DNA of 64,000 nucleotides from Methanosarcina sp. DH2 (GTDB lineage: Archaea; Halobacteriota; Methanosarcinia; Methanosarcinales; Methanosarcinaceae). The first letter of the stretch is position 1. Every line of letters begins with the position of its first letter. The stretch covers positions 71,623 through 135,622 of the forward strand of contig NZ_WJBI01000005.1 in the NCBI RefSeq assembly GCF_020804225.1, read 5' to 3'. Made by a program: the position numbers and the translations under genes. Positions 29,827 to 37,470 of this stretch are shown here, piece after piece. The notes under the pieces are model-generated. The model saw only the letters and a program-made list of their open reading frames with translations. It searched no databases and was not told the origin of the DNA.

Positions 29827-29920
29827 TGCACCGCCCGAATTTCGCTTCGGCACCCGAGTTTCGCTTCGGGAGCACGAAGTCCTTTTCACTTGCTTCGCTC
29901 GCTCAAGAGGACTAATTTAG
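29827..29920 (-). repeat. Dispersed GC-rich palindromic repeat, copy 1
   Basis: Reading leftward: CTTGAGCGAGCGAAGCAAGT, AAAAGGACTTCGTGCTCCCG and AAGCGAAACTCGGGTGCCG. The same word set occurs in the other orientation at 46350-46545. It contains repeated GAAGCGAAA/TTTCGCTTC palindromic parts that can fold. It is noncoding on both strands. Confidence 0.75.
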
Positions 29921-30159
29921 GGGTTTGTTATCACTTTTGCTTTACCCAAAAAGGGTTTACTGAAGTTATAATTTGGTTTTGAAACTGTGAAATGTGATGC
30001 AAAAGTTATGAAGAATCATAGCCATGTACTCTAGCGTTTCTGTGATTTTAACGGATTGACAATCAAGATTGCCGCACCGAGCTATGGTTTTCTGTCATTT
30101 GCAACTCTCAGTTTGTCCTCAGTCGTAGTACTCACAGCTTAAATTTCAAGTGTAACACC
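29921..30159. other. Intergenic, nothing recognised
   Basis: Between the dispersed repeat and the fragment at 30160 no gene, tRNA or terminator is seen. Confidence 0.4.
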
Positions 30160-30315
30160 ATATAGAAAATTATACATTGAAAAGCCCTAAAGGATCTCCA
30201 AGCCTGCCCGACTGCTCGATATGTTCATTAAAACCCTCTTCAGCTTCATCGGAGAAGGGAACCTGAAACAGATAAGATCCCTCATAGCTCTCAAAAATTT
30301 TTGCTAGGAAAAGAC
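30160..30315 (-). pseudogene. Orphan C-terminal fragment of an unknown gene
   Basis: A leftward frame of about 50 codons gives LAKIFESYEGSYLFQVPFSD and EAEEGFNEHIEQSGRLGDPL before a stop at about 30164. An in-frame stop closes it upstream and there is no ribosome site, so it is probably the tail of a lost gene. Family not recognised. Confidence 0.4.
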
Positions 30316-30355
30316 AAACTATTCAAATGCAAAAAATAAGATTCAACTTGAATAA

Positions 30356-31104
30356 TTAATTAGTTTCTAAAGAATACTGACGGAGAATTTTGTTAATATC
30401 TGGTCCTAAAATTACATCAATATTAAAATCAGAAAGATCTTTAGAAAAAGTTGATCTAAATTTAGTTGAAATGTTTATTGACCATACTGCACACTCAGCA
30501 TTAAGTAACCTTTTTGGAAAATCTCGATTGCCTGCGTCTTCCATAAACGGATTTCGCTTAAAATGCTTCCCTAAATGTTCGAGTCTGTATTCATTATCTT
30601 TTCTTGAAAGTTCGTTTTGCCACTTTGCTTTAAAATGCACCAAAGAATTATGCAAAAGAATAAGATCTTTAAAATCATTCCAAAGTTTGGTGTTTTTATC
30701 CAATTTCTTATTCAATATTCTTTTGTATGCATATTCAACATATTTTTCTTCAAGACTAGAAAAAAGAATTTTATTCTCTTCAGTTCTTTCCCATTCAGAT
30801 TTCAGATCCATCAGTTCATATTTATTTACATTCAACTTGTCAAATTTATAAAAAACCATTGGAAAAATTCATTTATAGTTGCTTCCTGAAATGCGACGCT
30901 AGATATTACTGCACCACAAGCATATGCCACATCTTCTTGATGCAAATCATTTTTTTCTCGAGTAGTATTTCCATCTTTAAATTCTTGCTCTATTTCTTTA
31001 CACCTATTTGCACAGAGACAAGCACATCTAAGATGAGTTCCAGAAAGTGGAACTAATGATCTCATTTCGAAACCTGTATCTATATGCGTCTTGGAATCTA
31101 CCAT
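30356..31104 (-). pseudogene. Hypothetical gene split by a one-base frameshift
   Basis: Two leftward frames overlap at 30832-30859 and read as one protein of about 249 residues: first ATG at 31104 (MVDSKTHIDTGFEMRSLVPL ... FQEATINEFFQWF), ribosome site AGGTG upstream; then, after the T6 run at 30847-30852, FYKFDKLNVNKYELMDLKSE to the stop at 30356. One extra T in that run would restore a single frame. The N-terminal part is rich in Cys (CACLCANRC), the rest is helical with an LHNSLVHFK piece that recalls HEPN-like helices, but I would not assign a function. It may be a true mutation, a switchable homopolymer or a sequencing slip. Confidence 0.6.
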
Positions 31105-31134
31105 TCTTACACCTATAGTACTTTTAAAGAGCAC

Positions 31135-31839
31135 AAAAACAATTTAAACGCAATATTACTTGAATTTTTAGTCTGAAAAATACACTTTTTTTCCTATTCC
31201 TGCCAGTTTTTCCTTTTGCACTTAGCAACTTCTAGGTTATTGGCATATATTGCGCTCGAAAGAAGCGTTTTAGGCAGTGTGCAACAACAAAATTCCCGCG
31301 CAGTCTGCAGGGCAAAAGGACGCTTGATAGGCTTCGTCATGCCAGACAGTAACTATAGAGAAAGTGCTGCCGACTTATTTGGACTCGGGCAAACGGGCAA
31401 GACATAATTTCTTCATGATTTCTCAGAGCTTTCAATTTTTTTCTTAAACTTAACCTTGGAATCACAAGCAGGGAGATTCATCTCTGGGCTTCTCACCCAA
31501 CCTTTATACATGGAAAAACTGTAAGCGTGGCAGGCAGATAGCCGCGAACTGCTCGGCATGCCAGAGCGTCCGGGTTCGGCTTTCCGCAGGTCGAAATCTT
31601 CCTTCTAAGATACCATCTCCTCAGGATGGAAGTCAGTGTGTACCTGAATTTCGGAAAAATTACGGTCTGAATTTAAAGTTAACGTTACCAATTATCCAAA
31701 TGCAGAAGTGGTTTGAGTTTTGAGACAGCCTCTAAGTTTCCGTATTGGTATTAAGAGAGATAAAAGTCAAATAAAAAGATAAACAAAGTGTAAAAATGGA
31801 ATCTAGGCGTAAAAACTGAAGTTTAGAGGAGAAAATAAC
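31135..31839. other. Intergenic region with a GC-rich tract
   Basis: 705 bases. Between 31216 and 31407 a 63-codon open stretch (AKGRLIGFVMPDSNYRESAA) has no ribosome site and is not called. The section 31520-31620 is GC-rich and may fold, but does not form a tRNA. The last 90 bases are AT-rich and probably carry the promoter for the cupredoxin gene. Confidence 0.4.
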
Positions 31840-32250
31840 GTGAAAAAGGAAATAATAATTTTTCTGATAATTTTGGGTGTGCTTTTTGCTGCTGGTTGTG
31901 CTGAAAATGGAAATTCGGATGAGCCTTCGCCTTCCACACCTGCTGAGGAAGTAGATAACGGAGAAGCTGCAGGAACTGAAGAGACCGTTACAGGAGCGGA
32001 ATCTGAGATTATTGATATTGAGATCCGGGACTACAAATATATACCCCAGAATCTTACCGTTAAGGTAGGACAGACGGTCAGGTGGACCAATAACGATACT
32101 GTTCTCCATGATGTTGTGGGATCGAGTATCGAATCCGAATACCTTCAAAAGGGGGAGACATTTACATATACTTTTGAAGAAGTAGGGACTTACCAGTATA
32201 TCTGTACACTCCACCCCTGGATGGAAGGAGAAGTAATTGCAGAGGTCTGA
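31840..32250 (+). CDS. Blue copper (cupredoxin) lipoprotein
   Basis: A 136-residue plastocyanin/amicyanin-like protein, probably an electron carrier on the outer face of the membrane. A lipoprotein signal (IILGVLFAAGC, lipobox Cys20) is followed by an acidic, Pro/Thr/Glu-rich linker (residues 21-55) and the cupredoxin domain: VKVGQTVRWTNND and the copper ligands His90, Cys122, His125 and Met128 (VLHDVV, YICTLHPWMEG). Start is GTG at 31840 with AGAGGAG upstream. It stands alone; no partner oxidase or reductase is next to it. Confidence 0.92.
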   Translation: MKKEIIIFLIILGVLFAAGCAENGNSDEPSPSTPAEEVDNGEAAGTEETVTGAESEIIDIEIRDYKYIPQNLTVKVGQTVRWTNNDTVLHDVVGSSIESEYLQKGETFTYTFEEVGTYQYICTLHPWMEGEVIAEV

Positions 32251-32437
32251 ATAACGAAGTAGCTCTTAAAATAGGCTCAGTAAAATCAATTTAAGGTACA
32301 TCCAGAAACATCCCTCGTGAAGTTTCACTTTTCTACTTTTTAAGCTTGTTTGACGGCTCTAAGAGGCTTATATATGGATAGAATGTAAAGCTTTTATAGG
32401 GCTGTAAATAACCCTAAAATAAAGGAGTGGGACTGAC

Positions 32438-32698
32438 ATGGGTGAAACAGATATTAGTGAAATCGATCCAGCGTGTAGAAGTGCACCAACTAAGACGATA
32501 AAAGATGGTGGAGTAACAAAAATACTTCATAATATTGATTCCTTTGTAGCAACCGGGATAGTACCAAAGGACTGGAAACCAGATCTCATTTTTGGAGATG
32601 AAATAGTCTGGAAAGGATGGCTCTATACCCTCCAGTACGAGGAAAAGAAAAATGATGAGATAACTAAACACTATGTTTGTCTGTATCCTAATTATTGA
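32438..32698 (+). CDS. Small hypothetical protein
   Basis: An 86-residue soluble protein of unknown family (MGETDISEIDPACRS at the N terminus, WKGWLYTLQYEEKKND toward the end). The start is convincing: AAAGGAG at 32421-32427 about ten bases before the ATG. Codon use is ordinary for the genome. It contains neither a membrane span nor a known motif. Confidence 0.65.
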   Translation: MGETDISEIDPACRSAPTKTIKDGGVTKILHNIDSFVATGIVPKDWKPDLIFGDEIVWKGWLYTLQYEEKKNDEITKHYVCLYPNY

Positions 32699-33385
32699 GG
32701 CTCTAAAGAGCCTCTAAAAAATCTGATGTAAGGGAAATGAATATACAAAAAGTACGGTCAAATCCAGGAATATCCCGAGTTGAGTTATATTTTTTTACTT
32801 TTTTGAAAACAGTTTGATATTTCTTTATCTAACTCATCCTTTTGATATAGAGTCATATATTGTGAAAATCCTTTCTACATGAAGACAATGTTCCACCTTT
32901 AGGGCGAACTTGATAAATAAGTCCTCAATTTTCGGCACTCTGGAAACAAGGTTTTGATATGTCGGATAGGGTGCGCTGGAGAGTAATGTGGATATGAACC
33001 TTTGTAGACATTTTACTTACAGACTTTTTTATAAGCTCAGAGCCTGAAAAAAAGGAATTAAATTTGACTTTATTCGAAGTCCATAGATATTTTTTTGAAA
33101 AAATTTCTTTCCCAAGCCCTTATAGACGCGCGCCCGGGAACTACATAAAAAACAGGACTGAATATTCACGAAAATCTTATTCTATGTATTTTTTAATGGT
33201 ATTCTACACGAATGAAAATTAAATAAATACTTATAAAGTTCAAAAAGAATTGAGGTTAAACTCCAGCTTTTTTAATGAATTATAATTAGATTTACAAAAA
33301 TATGTATTTTTCTCGGATACCTATATATAATGGAACTGGAATTCAATGGTCTGAACATAAATATTATATAAAATTTCAGAGAAAA
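32699..33385. promoter_or_regulatory. Intergenic region with TATA boxes before the phosphoesterase
   Basis: About 690 bases without a gene. Two TATA-like boxes precede the phosphoesterase: CCTATATATAATGG at 33320-33333 and ATATTATATAAAAT at 33361-33374. The first would give a leader of around 50 bases, the second a very short one. Confidence 0.45.
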
Positions 33386-33397
33386 GAGGAGTAAAAA

Positions 33398-34141
33398 ATT
33401 ATACAGATCGTACATCTTTCAGATATTCATTTTTCAGAAGCATACTTTGTCCCGGAAATCGCAGAATCCATGCTGCAGAGCATAAATAAGCTGGATCCGG
33501 ATATAGTAGTAATTACCGGTGACCTGACAGAAAATGGGTTTTCAGCCGAATATGATGGAGTAAAGAAGTTTATTGACAGGATTGAGTGTAAAGACAGAGT
33601 CCTTGTCCCTGGAAATCACGACTCCAAAAATGCCGGGTATCTGCACTTTGAAGACCTTTTCGAAAACAGGTTCTCAACCAGGAATCTCGGAGGCGTAACC
33701 GTTGTAGGGGCTGATTCCTCACAGCCTGATCTTGATGAAGGGCATCTCGGAAGGGAAAACTACGGCTGGATCAAAGAAGCCTTCTCCGGGGAGAATTTCA
33801 AGGTATTTGCCCTGCACCACCACCTTGTCCCGGTCCCTCTTGCGGGCAGAGAAAACACCGTCCTTGTCGATGCAGGCGATGTCCTTGATCTCCTGAACCG
33901 CTGCGAGGTAAACCTCGTGCTTTGCGGGCACTGCCATATTCCTCATGTCTGGAACCTGAACAATATGCTCGTTGTAAATGCAGGCACCTTCTGTTCCTCC
34001 AAGACCAGAGGCAAAACCACACAGTGTTTTAACCTGATTCAGGCTGAAAACGAAAGCTCAGATAAAAATAACTGGAAGGTCCGGATTTCCAGGGTTTTCC
34101 CGCAGGGGAACCTGGAGCTGGTTACAGAAACCGTAATGTAA
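33398..34141 (+). CDS. Metallophosphoesterase with an apparent ATT start
   Basis: A calcineurin-like phosphoesterase of 247 residues, related to class III cyclic nucleotide phosphodiesterases. Metal ligands are in place: Asp9 and His11 (HLSDIHF), Asp42 (VVITGDLTENG), Asn73-His74 (LVPGNHDSK), HHH in FALHHHLVPVP, and GHCH in VLCGHCHIPHV. The conserved start would be MIQIVHLSDIHF, but the codon there is ATT (33398-33400); GAGGAG lies six bases upstream at ideal spacing, and an in-frame TAA precedes it. The first ATG (33470) would cut off the Asp-x-His motif. So either ATT is used for initiation or the gene is impaired. Substrate unknown. Confidence 0.85.
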   Translation: MIQIVHLSDIHFSEAYFVPEIAESMLQSINKLDPDIVVITGDLTENGFSAEYDGVKKFIDRIECKDRVLVPGNHDSKNAGYLHFEDLFENRFSTRNLGGVTVVGADSSQPDLDEGHLGRENYGWIKEAFSGENFKVFALHHHLVPVPLAGRENTVLVDAGDVLDLLNRCEVNLVLCGHCHIPHVWNLNNMLVVNAGTFCSSKTRGKTTQCFNLIQAENESSDKNNWKVRISRVFPQGNLELVTETVM

Positions 34142-34192
34142 GGGAGCATCAGATCTCCTGGTTTTCCTTTACTGTTTTCCTCTTTTTTATTT

Positions 34193-34562
34193 TTGATTAT
34201 TCAGAAAGGGGACGTTGTCATCATTCCTTTTCCTTTCAGACTTTACCGCCTCAAAAAAGAGGCGGGCGATCGTGATCGCAGATCTGAAAGGAGAAGACCT
34301 AATCCTCTGCCAGATTACAAGTGCTGTAAGAAATGACGAGTATGCCGTTCCTCTTACGAACCCTGACTTCGAAGAAGGCAGCTTCCCTACCGAAAAGAGT
34401 TCGATTCACACAAATAAGGTTTTTACTGCTGACCTTTACTGCTGACCTTTACTGCTGACCTTTACTGCTGACATATCCCTTATTCTCTAGAGGAGTGACT
34501 ATCTTAAGCCACAGAAAATCCGGGAGGCCGAGGAAAAACTTACCGAGATATTTACAAAATAA
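34193..34562 (+). pseudogene. MazF/PemK-like toxin pseudogene
   Basis: The reconstructed product begins IIQKGDVVIIPFPF (TTG at 34193), continues in another frame as SDFTASKKRRAIVIADLKGE and DLILCQITSAVRNDEYAVPL, and ends LKPQKIREAEEKLTEIFTK at the TAA at 34560. This is the layout of MazF/PemK-type mRNA-cutting toxins. Three lesions: two bases lost after PFPF; a 39 bp insertion made of three extra copies of a 13 bp unit that brings in a stop; and a TAG in SLIL-stop-RSD. No antitoxin frame is seen next to it. Family assignment from motif recall. Confidence 0.78.
34422..34473 (+). repeat. Four 13 bp tandem repeats inside the toxin pseudogene
   Basis: TTTACTGCTGACC is repeated four times without spacers (34422, 34435, 34448, 34461; the last ends ACA). 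The flanking frames agree before and after, showing that one copy is ancestral coding sequence and three were added. Confidence 0.9.
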
Positions 34563-34602
34563 TTGCTTTGCAGGGAAAGCTACAGGTCAATTATTTTACT
34601 AC

Positions 34603-35340
34603 TTACCTCTTCCTGATCTGCCACCCTACCAGTTTATCCGTTTTAATTCTCTCAATCTCATTTCTCTCAGCCAGGTCCTGCAGAATTTCAAGGATCTCTT
34701 TTTCCCTGATCTCGAGATCGTACCTGTCCTTAAACTCAGCTATAATCTGAGAAGTATCAAGGACATTATGCCCAAGAATTTTTTCAGTAAAGCCTGCCAG
34801 ATCTTCATACCGAGCCCAGGGGTAAATAATCCAGCGCCATCTGACAACCTTCTGACCATAAAAATCCGGAACGAAAGAAGAACAGGTCTTGTGCTGGAGG
34901 ACTGCGGTTCTTATCTCTGCAGGTCTCAGGCTCCGTACATAATCCACAGCAAGCTGCAGGGTATCTCCAGTATCGGTTATGTCGTCTGCAATCAATACCT
35001 TTTTCCCGCTTATGTCCCCGGAAACAGGAAATTTGATTCTGGCTCCTGCCTGCATGTCAGCCCCCCACATATAGTGTTCAATTTTCATTGAGGTAAGCTC
35101 TTTAAAAAGCAAAAAGTCCGAAACCAGCCTCCCTGGAACATAGCCTCCCCTTCCTATAGCAATGATCAGGTCGGGATGGTAGCCTGAAGCTTTAATTTTC
35201 CGGGCAAGAAGCCTGGAAAGGCGAGAAACCTCTCCAAAGCTTATGAGTTCACACCTGAAAGATCCCTTTTCTGCCGGAGAACACCCTTGCTGTCGGGCTT
35301 CTTTTCTTTTTACTGTGTTCAGATAAACCGCCTTCTTCAT
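34603..35340 (-). CDS. Phosphoribosyltransferase (COG2236-like)
   Basis: A 245-residue type I phosphoribosyltransferase. The PRPP motif is KVLIADDITDTGDTLQLAVD, preceded by LIIAIGRGGYVPGRLVSDFL. Such enzymes move ribose phosphate from PRPP onto a purine or pyrimidine base; the base is unknown and xanthine/hypoxanthine salvage is a guess. The last 60 residues (EKILGHNVLDTSQIIAEFKD onward) look like a small helical add-on outside the catalytic fold. ATG at 35338-35340. It converges on the toxin pseudogene. Confidence 0.88.
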   Translation of the reverse strand: MKKAVYLNTVKRKEARQQGCSPAEKGSFRCELISFGEVSRLSRLLARKIKASGYHPDLIIAIGRGGYVPGRLVSDFLLFKELTSMKIEHYMWGADMQAGARIKFPVSGDISGKKVLIADDITDTGDTLQLAVDYVRSLRPAEIRTAVLQHKTCSSFVPDFYGQKVVRWRWIIYPWARYEDLAGFTEKILGHNVLDTSQIIAEFKDRYDLEIREKEILEILQDLAERNEIERIKTDKLVGWQIRKR

Positions 35341-35429
35341 GCATGTCTTTCAGGCTTCTCTTCCGGATATGAACCTGAGGGAAGCTACTGTACTTGCAAA
35401 CGATCTCCTAATGAGCAAATAGTGCACCC

Positions 35430-35918
35430 TCAATACTGATATGAGGTACGTATTTCAATCACCTCTTCCCTTGAAATTACTTCAGTACCATCTACCACAG
35501 CATAGACTCTGAAATAGAGGTTACCTGCAGCAGGTGCTACTATACTACCTTCGAACTCCTGAGGACTTATTCCATTCTGTGAAAAACTTCTTGAAGGATA
35601 TGCATCAATGTTCGGACCTGCATGTGTAGAACTGCTTAGAATACGGGTATCACTGATATTACCCGGAGATCCGCCTGATACCTTCCATCGGATATTAAAA
35701 GCATCTCCGCCCCGAACGCTTTCCGGCGCCTCAGTAATTTCAATAGATATTTCTTCAGCTTCTGTACCTGAAGGTGACTCCGCAACTTCAGGTGACTCTG
35801 CAATTTCAGGCGTTTCATTATCTGTGAGCGGCTCGACCTGCCCGTTTTCGGTGCAGCCTGCTGCAAACACCAGTGATATGCAAAAAAGTATAGAGAAAAA
35901 ATGAATCATACCTCTCAT
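35430..35918 (-). CDS. Secreted lipoprotein, Ig-like
   Basis: A 162-residue lipoprotein. The signal ends in FAAGC (lipobox Cys22), then comes an acidic linker with EIAESPEVAESP repeats, then a compact beta-rich domain (about 55-160; GDAFNIRWKVSGGSPGNISD, FRVYAVVDGTEVISREEVIE) that looks Ig-like. It shares the FAAGCTEN/FAAGCAEN lipobox region with the cupredoxin at 31840. ATG at 35916-35918 with a GGGGG tract eight bases upstream. Role unknown; surface binding is a guess. Confidence 0.75.
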   Translation of the reverse strand: MRGMIHFFSILFCISLVFAAGCTENGQVEPLTDNETPEIAESPEVAESPSGTEAEEISIEITEAPESVRGGDAFNIRWKVSGGSPGNISDTRILSSSTHAGPNIDAYPSRSFSQNGISPQEFEGSIVAPAAGNLYFRVYAVVDGTEVISREEVIEIRTSYQY

Positions 35919-36298
35919 TAAACAACCCCCTTACAATAACTTGATAACCATACTTGATAACCCTGTATGCCTGGATTTTAACTGTAGCTCCCTGCTCTAG
36001 ATTTATCTTACCAGTATCAGTTGAAAAAAGGCAAGAAGTAAGAGAAAGAATATTCGAAAAACACTTGCCGATTTTGATCCCCCATTTTGATACCCCAATT
36101 ATAATTTTACTGGAAAATATATAAGGTTGTTTTTGTAAAGAATAAAGGATATCTTCACATTTATTAATTCTAAACGGCCTTTACACTAACTTATTCAAGA
36201 TCCTGAAACTTTAAATATTAAAATAAGCATCCAGGATTAAAATAAAAACATAAGTCGTTGAAAAAACAGAAATCGTTTCCTAAAGCGGTAAAAAACGG
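35919..36298. other. AT-rich intergenic region
   Basis: No gene seen between the divergent lipoprotein and tiny-peptide genes. The right end leads into the probable promoter at 36299. Confidence 0.4.
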
Positions 36299-36312
36299 CA
36301 TTTTTATATACC
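36299..36312 (+). promoter_or_regulatory. TATA box for the tiny membrane peptide genes
   Basis: TTTTTATATACCTG is a good archaeal TATA box, and the expected start 25 bases further would leave a leader of about 45-50 bases before the first peptide gene with its AAAGGAGG site. Inferred from sequence only. Confidence 0.5.
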
Positions 36313-36382
36313 TGCGTCTCACTACTAATTTTACCCACAAAACGGATTTTTATTGATAGTTTTTAAAAGGAGGATAATAATA

Positions 36383-36466
36383 ATGGACTTCAAAGCAATC
36401 CTTGCGATACTTGTATTCTGCACCCTCTACTTTATCTATCATTTCTCATCCGGCGCTATAGCCTGA
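36383..36466 (+). CDS. 27-residue membrane peptide, copy 1
   Basis: Encodes a 27-residue peptide that begins MDFKAILAILVF and ends FSSGAIA. One hydrophobic helix (about residues 5-19) follows a short Asp-Phe-Lys head, and the tail is Tyr/His/Ser-rich, so it should sit in the membrane as a single span. AAAGGAGG lies seven to ten bases upstream of the ATG. It is 22 of 27 residues identical to copy 2, while the DNA differs at more than ten silent third positions, which shows selection on the protein. The family is unknown to me; small membrane peptides of this size often act as subunits or regulators of larger complexes. Confidence 0.85.
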   Translation: MDFKAILAILVFCTLYFIYHFSSGAIA

Positions 36467-36497
36467 GAAATACCGTCGAAAAAGGAGTATAAAGCTT

Positions 36498-36581
36498 ATG
36501 GATTTTAAAGCGATTCTTGCGATACTAGTCTTTGCTGTACTTTACTATATATATCATTATTCAAACGGAGCCATAGCTTGA
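36498..36581 (+). CDS. 27-residue membrane peptide, copy 2
   Basis: Paralog of the peptide gene 31 bases upstream: MDFKAILAILVFAVLYYIYH then YSNGAIA. Same length, same helix and same Asp-Phe-Lys and Gly-Ala-Ile ends. GGAG at 36484-36487 gives a ribosome site ten bases before the ATG. The short spacing suggests one transcript for copies 1 and 2. Differences from copy 1 fall at residues 13, 14, 17, 21 and 23, in the second half of the span and the tail. Confidence 0.85.
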   Translation: MDFKAILAILVFAVLYYIYHYSNGAIA

Positions 36582-37228
36582 AAAAGAGAAAAGCAATACC
36601 GGAATTTCATAAAAAAGCAATTCTTAAAAAGCAATTCTTAAAATTTGAATAATGATAAAGGCAGTTGAGATTATGTAGAAAACTTATTAAATTAGGATAA
36701 GGGTTTCTGCAGATCAAGAGTTATGTTGATTCAAGGATATTTCTATCCCGACTTAAAAAATATTTTAATCTTGTTCTAAAATTCGTGTTATATGAAAATT
36801 CTCCAGTCAACCTTTGAATTTATCTTTTAGTATCTACTGAGCTACATACACTTTTTACTTCAATATATTTCCTGCCGAAACAATAGTTAGAATTTACGAT
36901 TCTAAAATTTATTTGGCACTTCTACTTTATTTGGTACTTCTACTTTATTTGGCACTTCTACTTTATCTGGTACATTTTAGCTGGTACTTCTATTTTATTC
37001 AATTGTACTTTAATTTCTACTTTACTTGACCATGCTTGATATCAAGTTTATTTTGTGAAGTTTCTTTTATTTGACTCTATATTTTAGTTATAATTTTATA
37101 GATATTATATACCGATTTTGTAAATATTATAATATCATCTGAAAACTTATCTTATTACCTGAAAATATTTGAACCAGGGACACAATAAATATAAGATAAA
37201 TCTGGGAAAGAAATAGGGATTAGGGGGA
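36582..37228. other. AT-rich spacer with 18 bp tandem repeats
   Basis: 647 bases between peptide copies 2 and 3 with no other gene. It holds a direct repeat AAAAAGCAATTCTTA near 36613-36640 and the 18 bp array described separately. Confidence 0.5.
36911..36990. repeat. 18 bp tandem repeats
   Basis: ATTTGGCACTTCTACTTT occurs three times in a row (36911, 36929, 36947), followed by two worn copies. No spacers. Confidence 0.8.
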
Positions 37229-37342
37229 TTGACAATAATAAGGGACTTTTTAAAGAAAATCGATTTTAAAGCTGCTCTTGCAATTCTTGTTTTTCTGGTT
37301 CTTTACTACATATACCATTTCTCTGGAGGAGCCATAGATTAA
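37229..37342 (+). CDS. Membrane peptide, copy 3, without ATG
   Basis: Third paralog. From 37259 it reads IDFKAALAILVFLVLYYIYH then FSGGAID and stops at 37340, exactly 27 codons like copies 1 and 2, but the first codon is ATC instead of ATG. The frame stays open upstream to a TTG at 37229 (TIIRDFLKK added), with a GGGGG tract just before it, so the peptide could start there as a 37-residue form. Otherwise translation from ATC, or loss of function, has to be assumed. The coding part differs from copies 1 and 2 mostly at silent sites, so it was under selection until recently. Helical-repeat protein gene follows 130 bases on. Confidence 0.65.
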   Translation: MTIIRDFLKKIDFKAALAILVFLVLYYIYHFSGGAID

Positions 37343-37470
37343 AAACAAATGAAACAAAAAATCATAAGGAGACAATCTACTAAAGCAGCAAAGGACATCT
37401 TAGAAGTTACAATAAAAAGTAACAGGAGCATTTCATAACAGGCATAATTGATGAAAAGGAGCCTCAAGCT

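Noticed and set aside
31216-31407. 63-codon plus-strand frame in a GC-rich tract
   Set aside because: No start signal and no family; could be a gene relic, but not supported.
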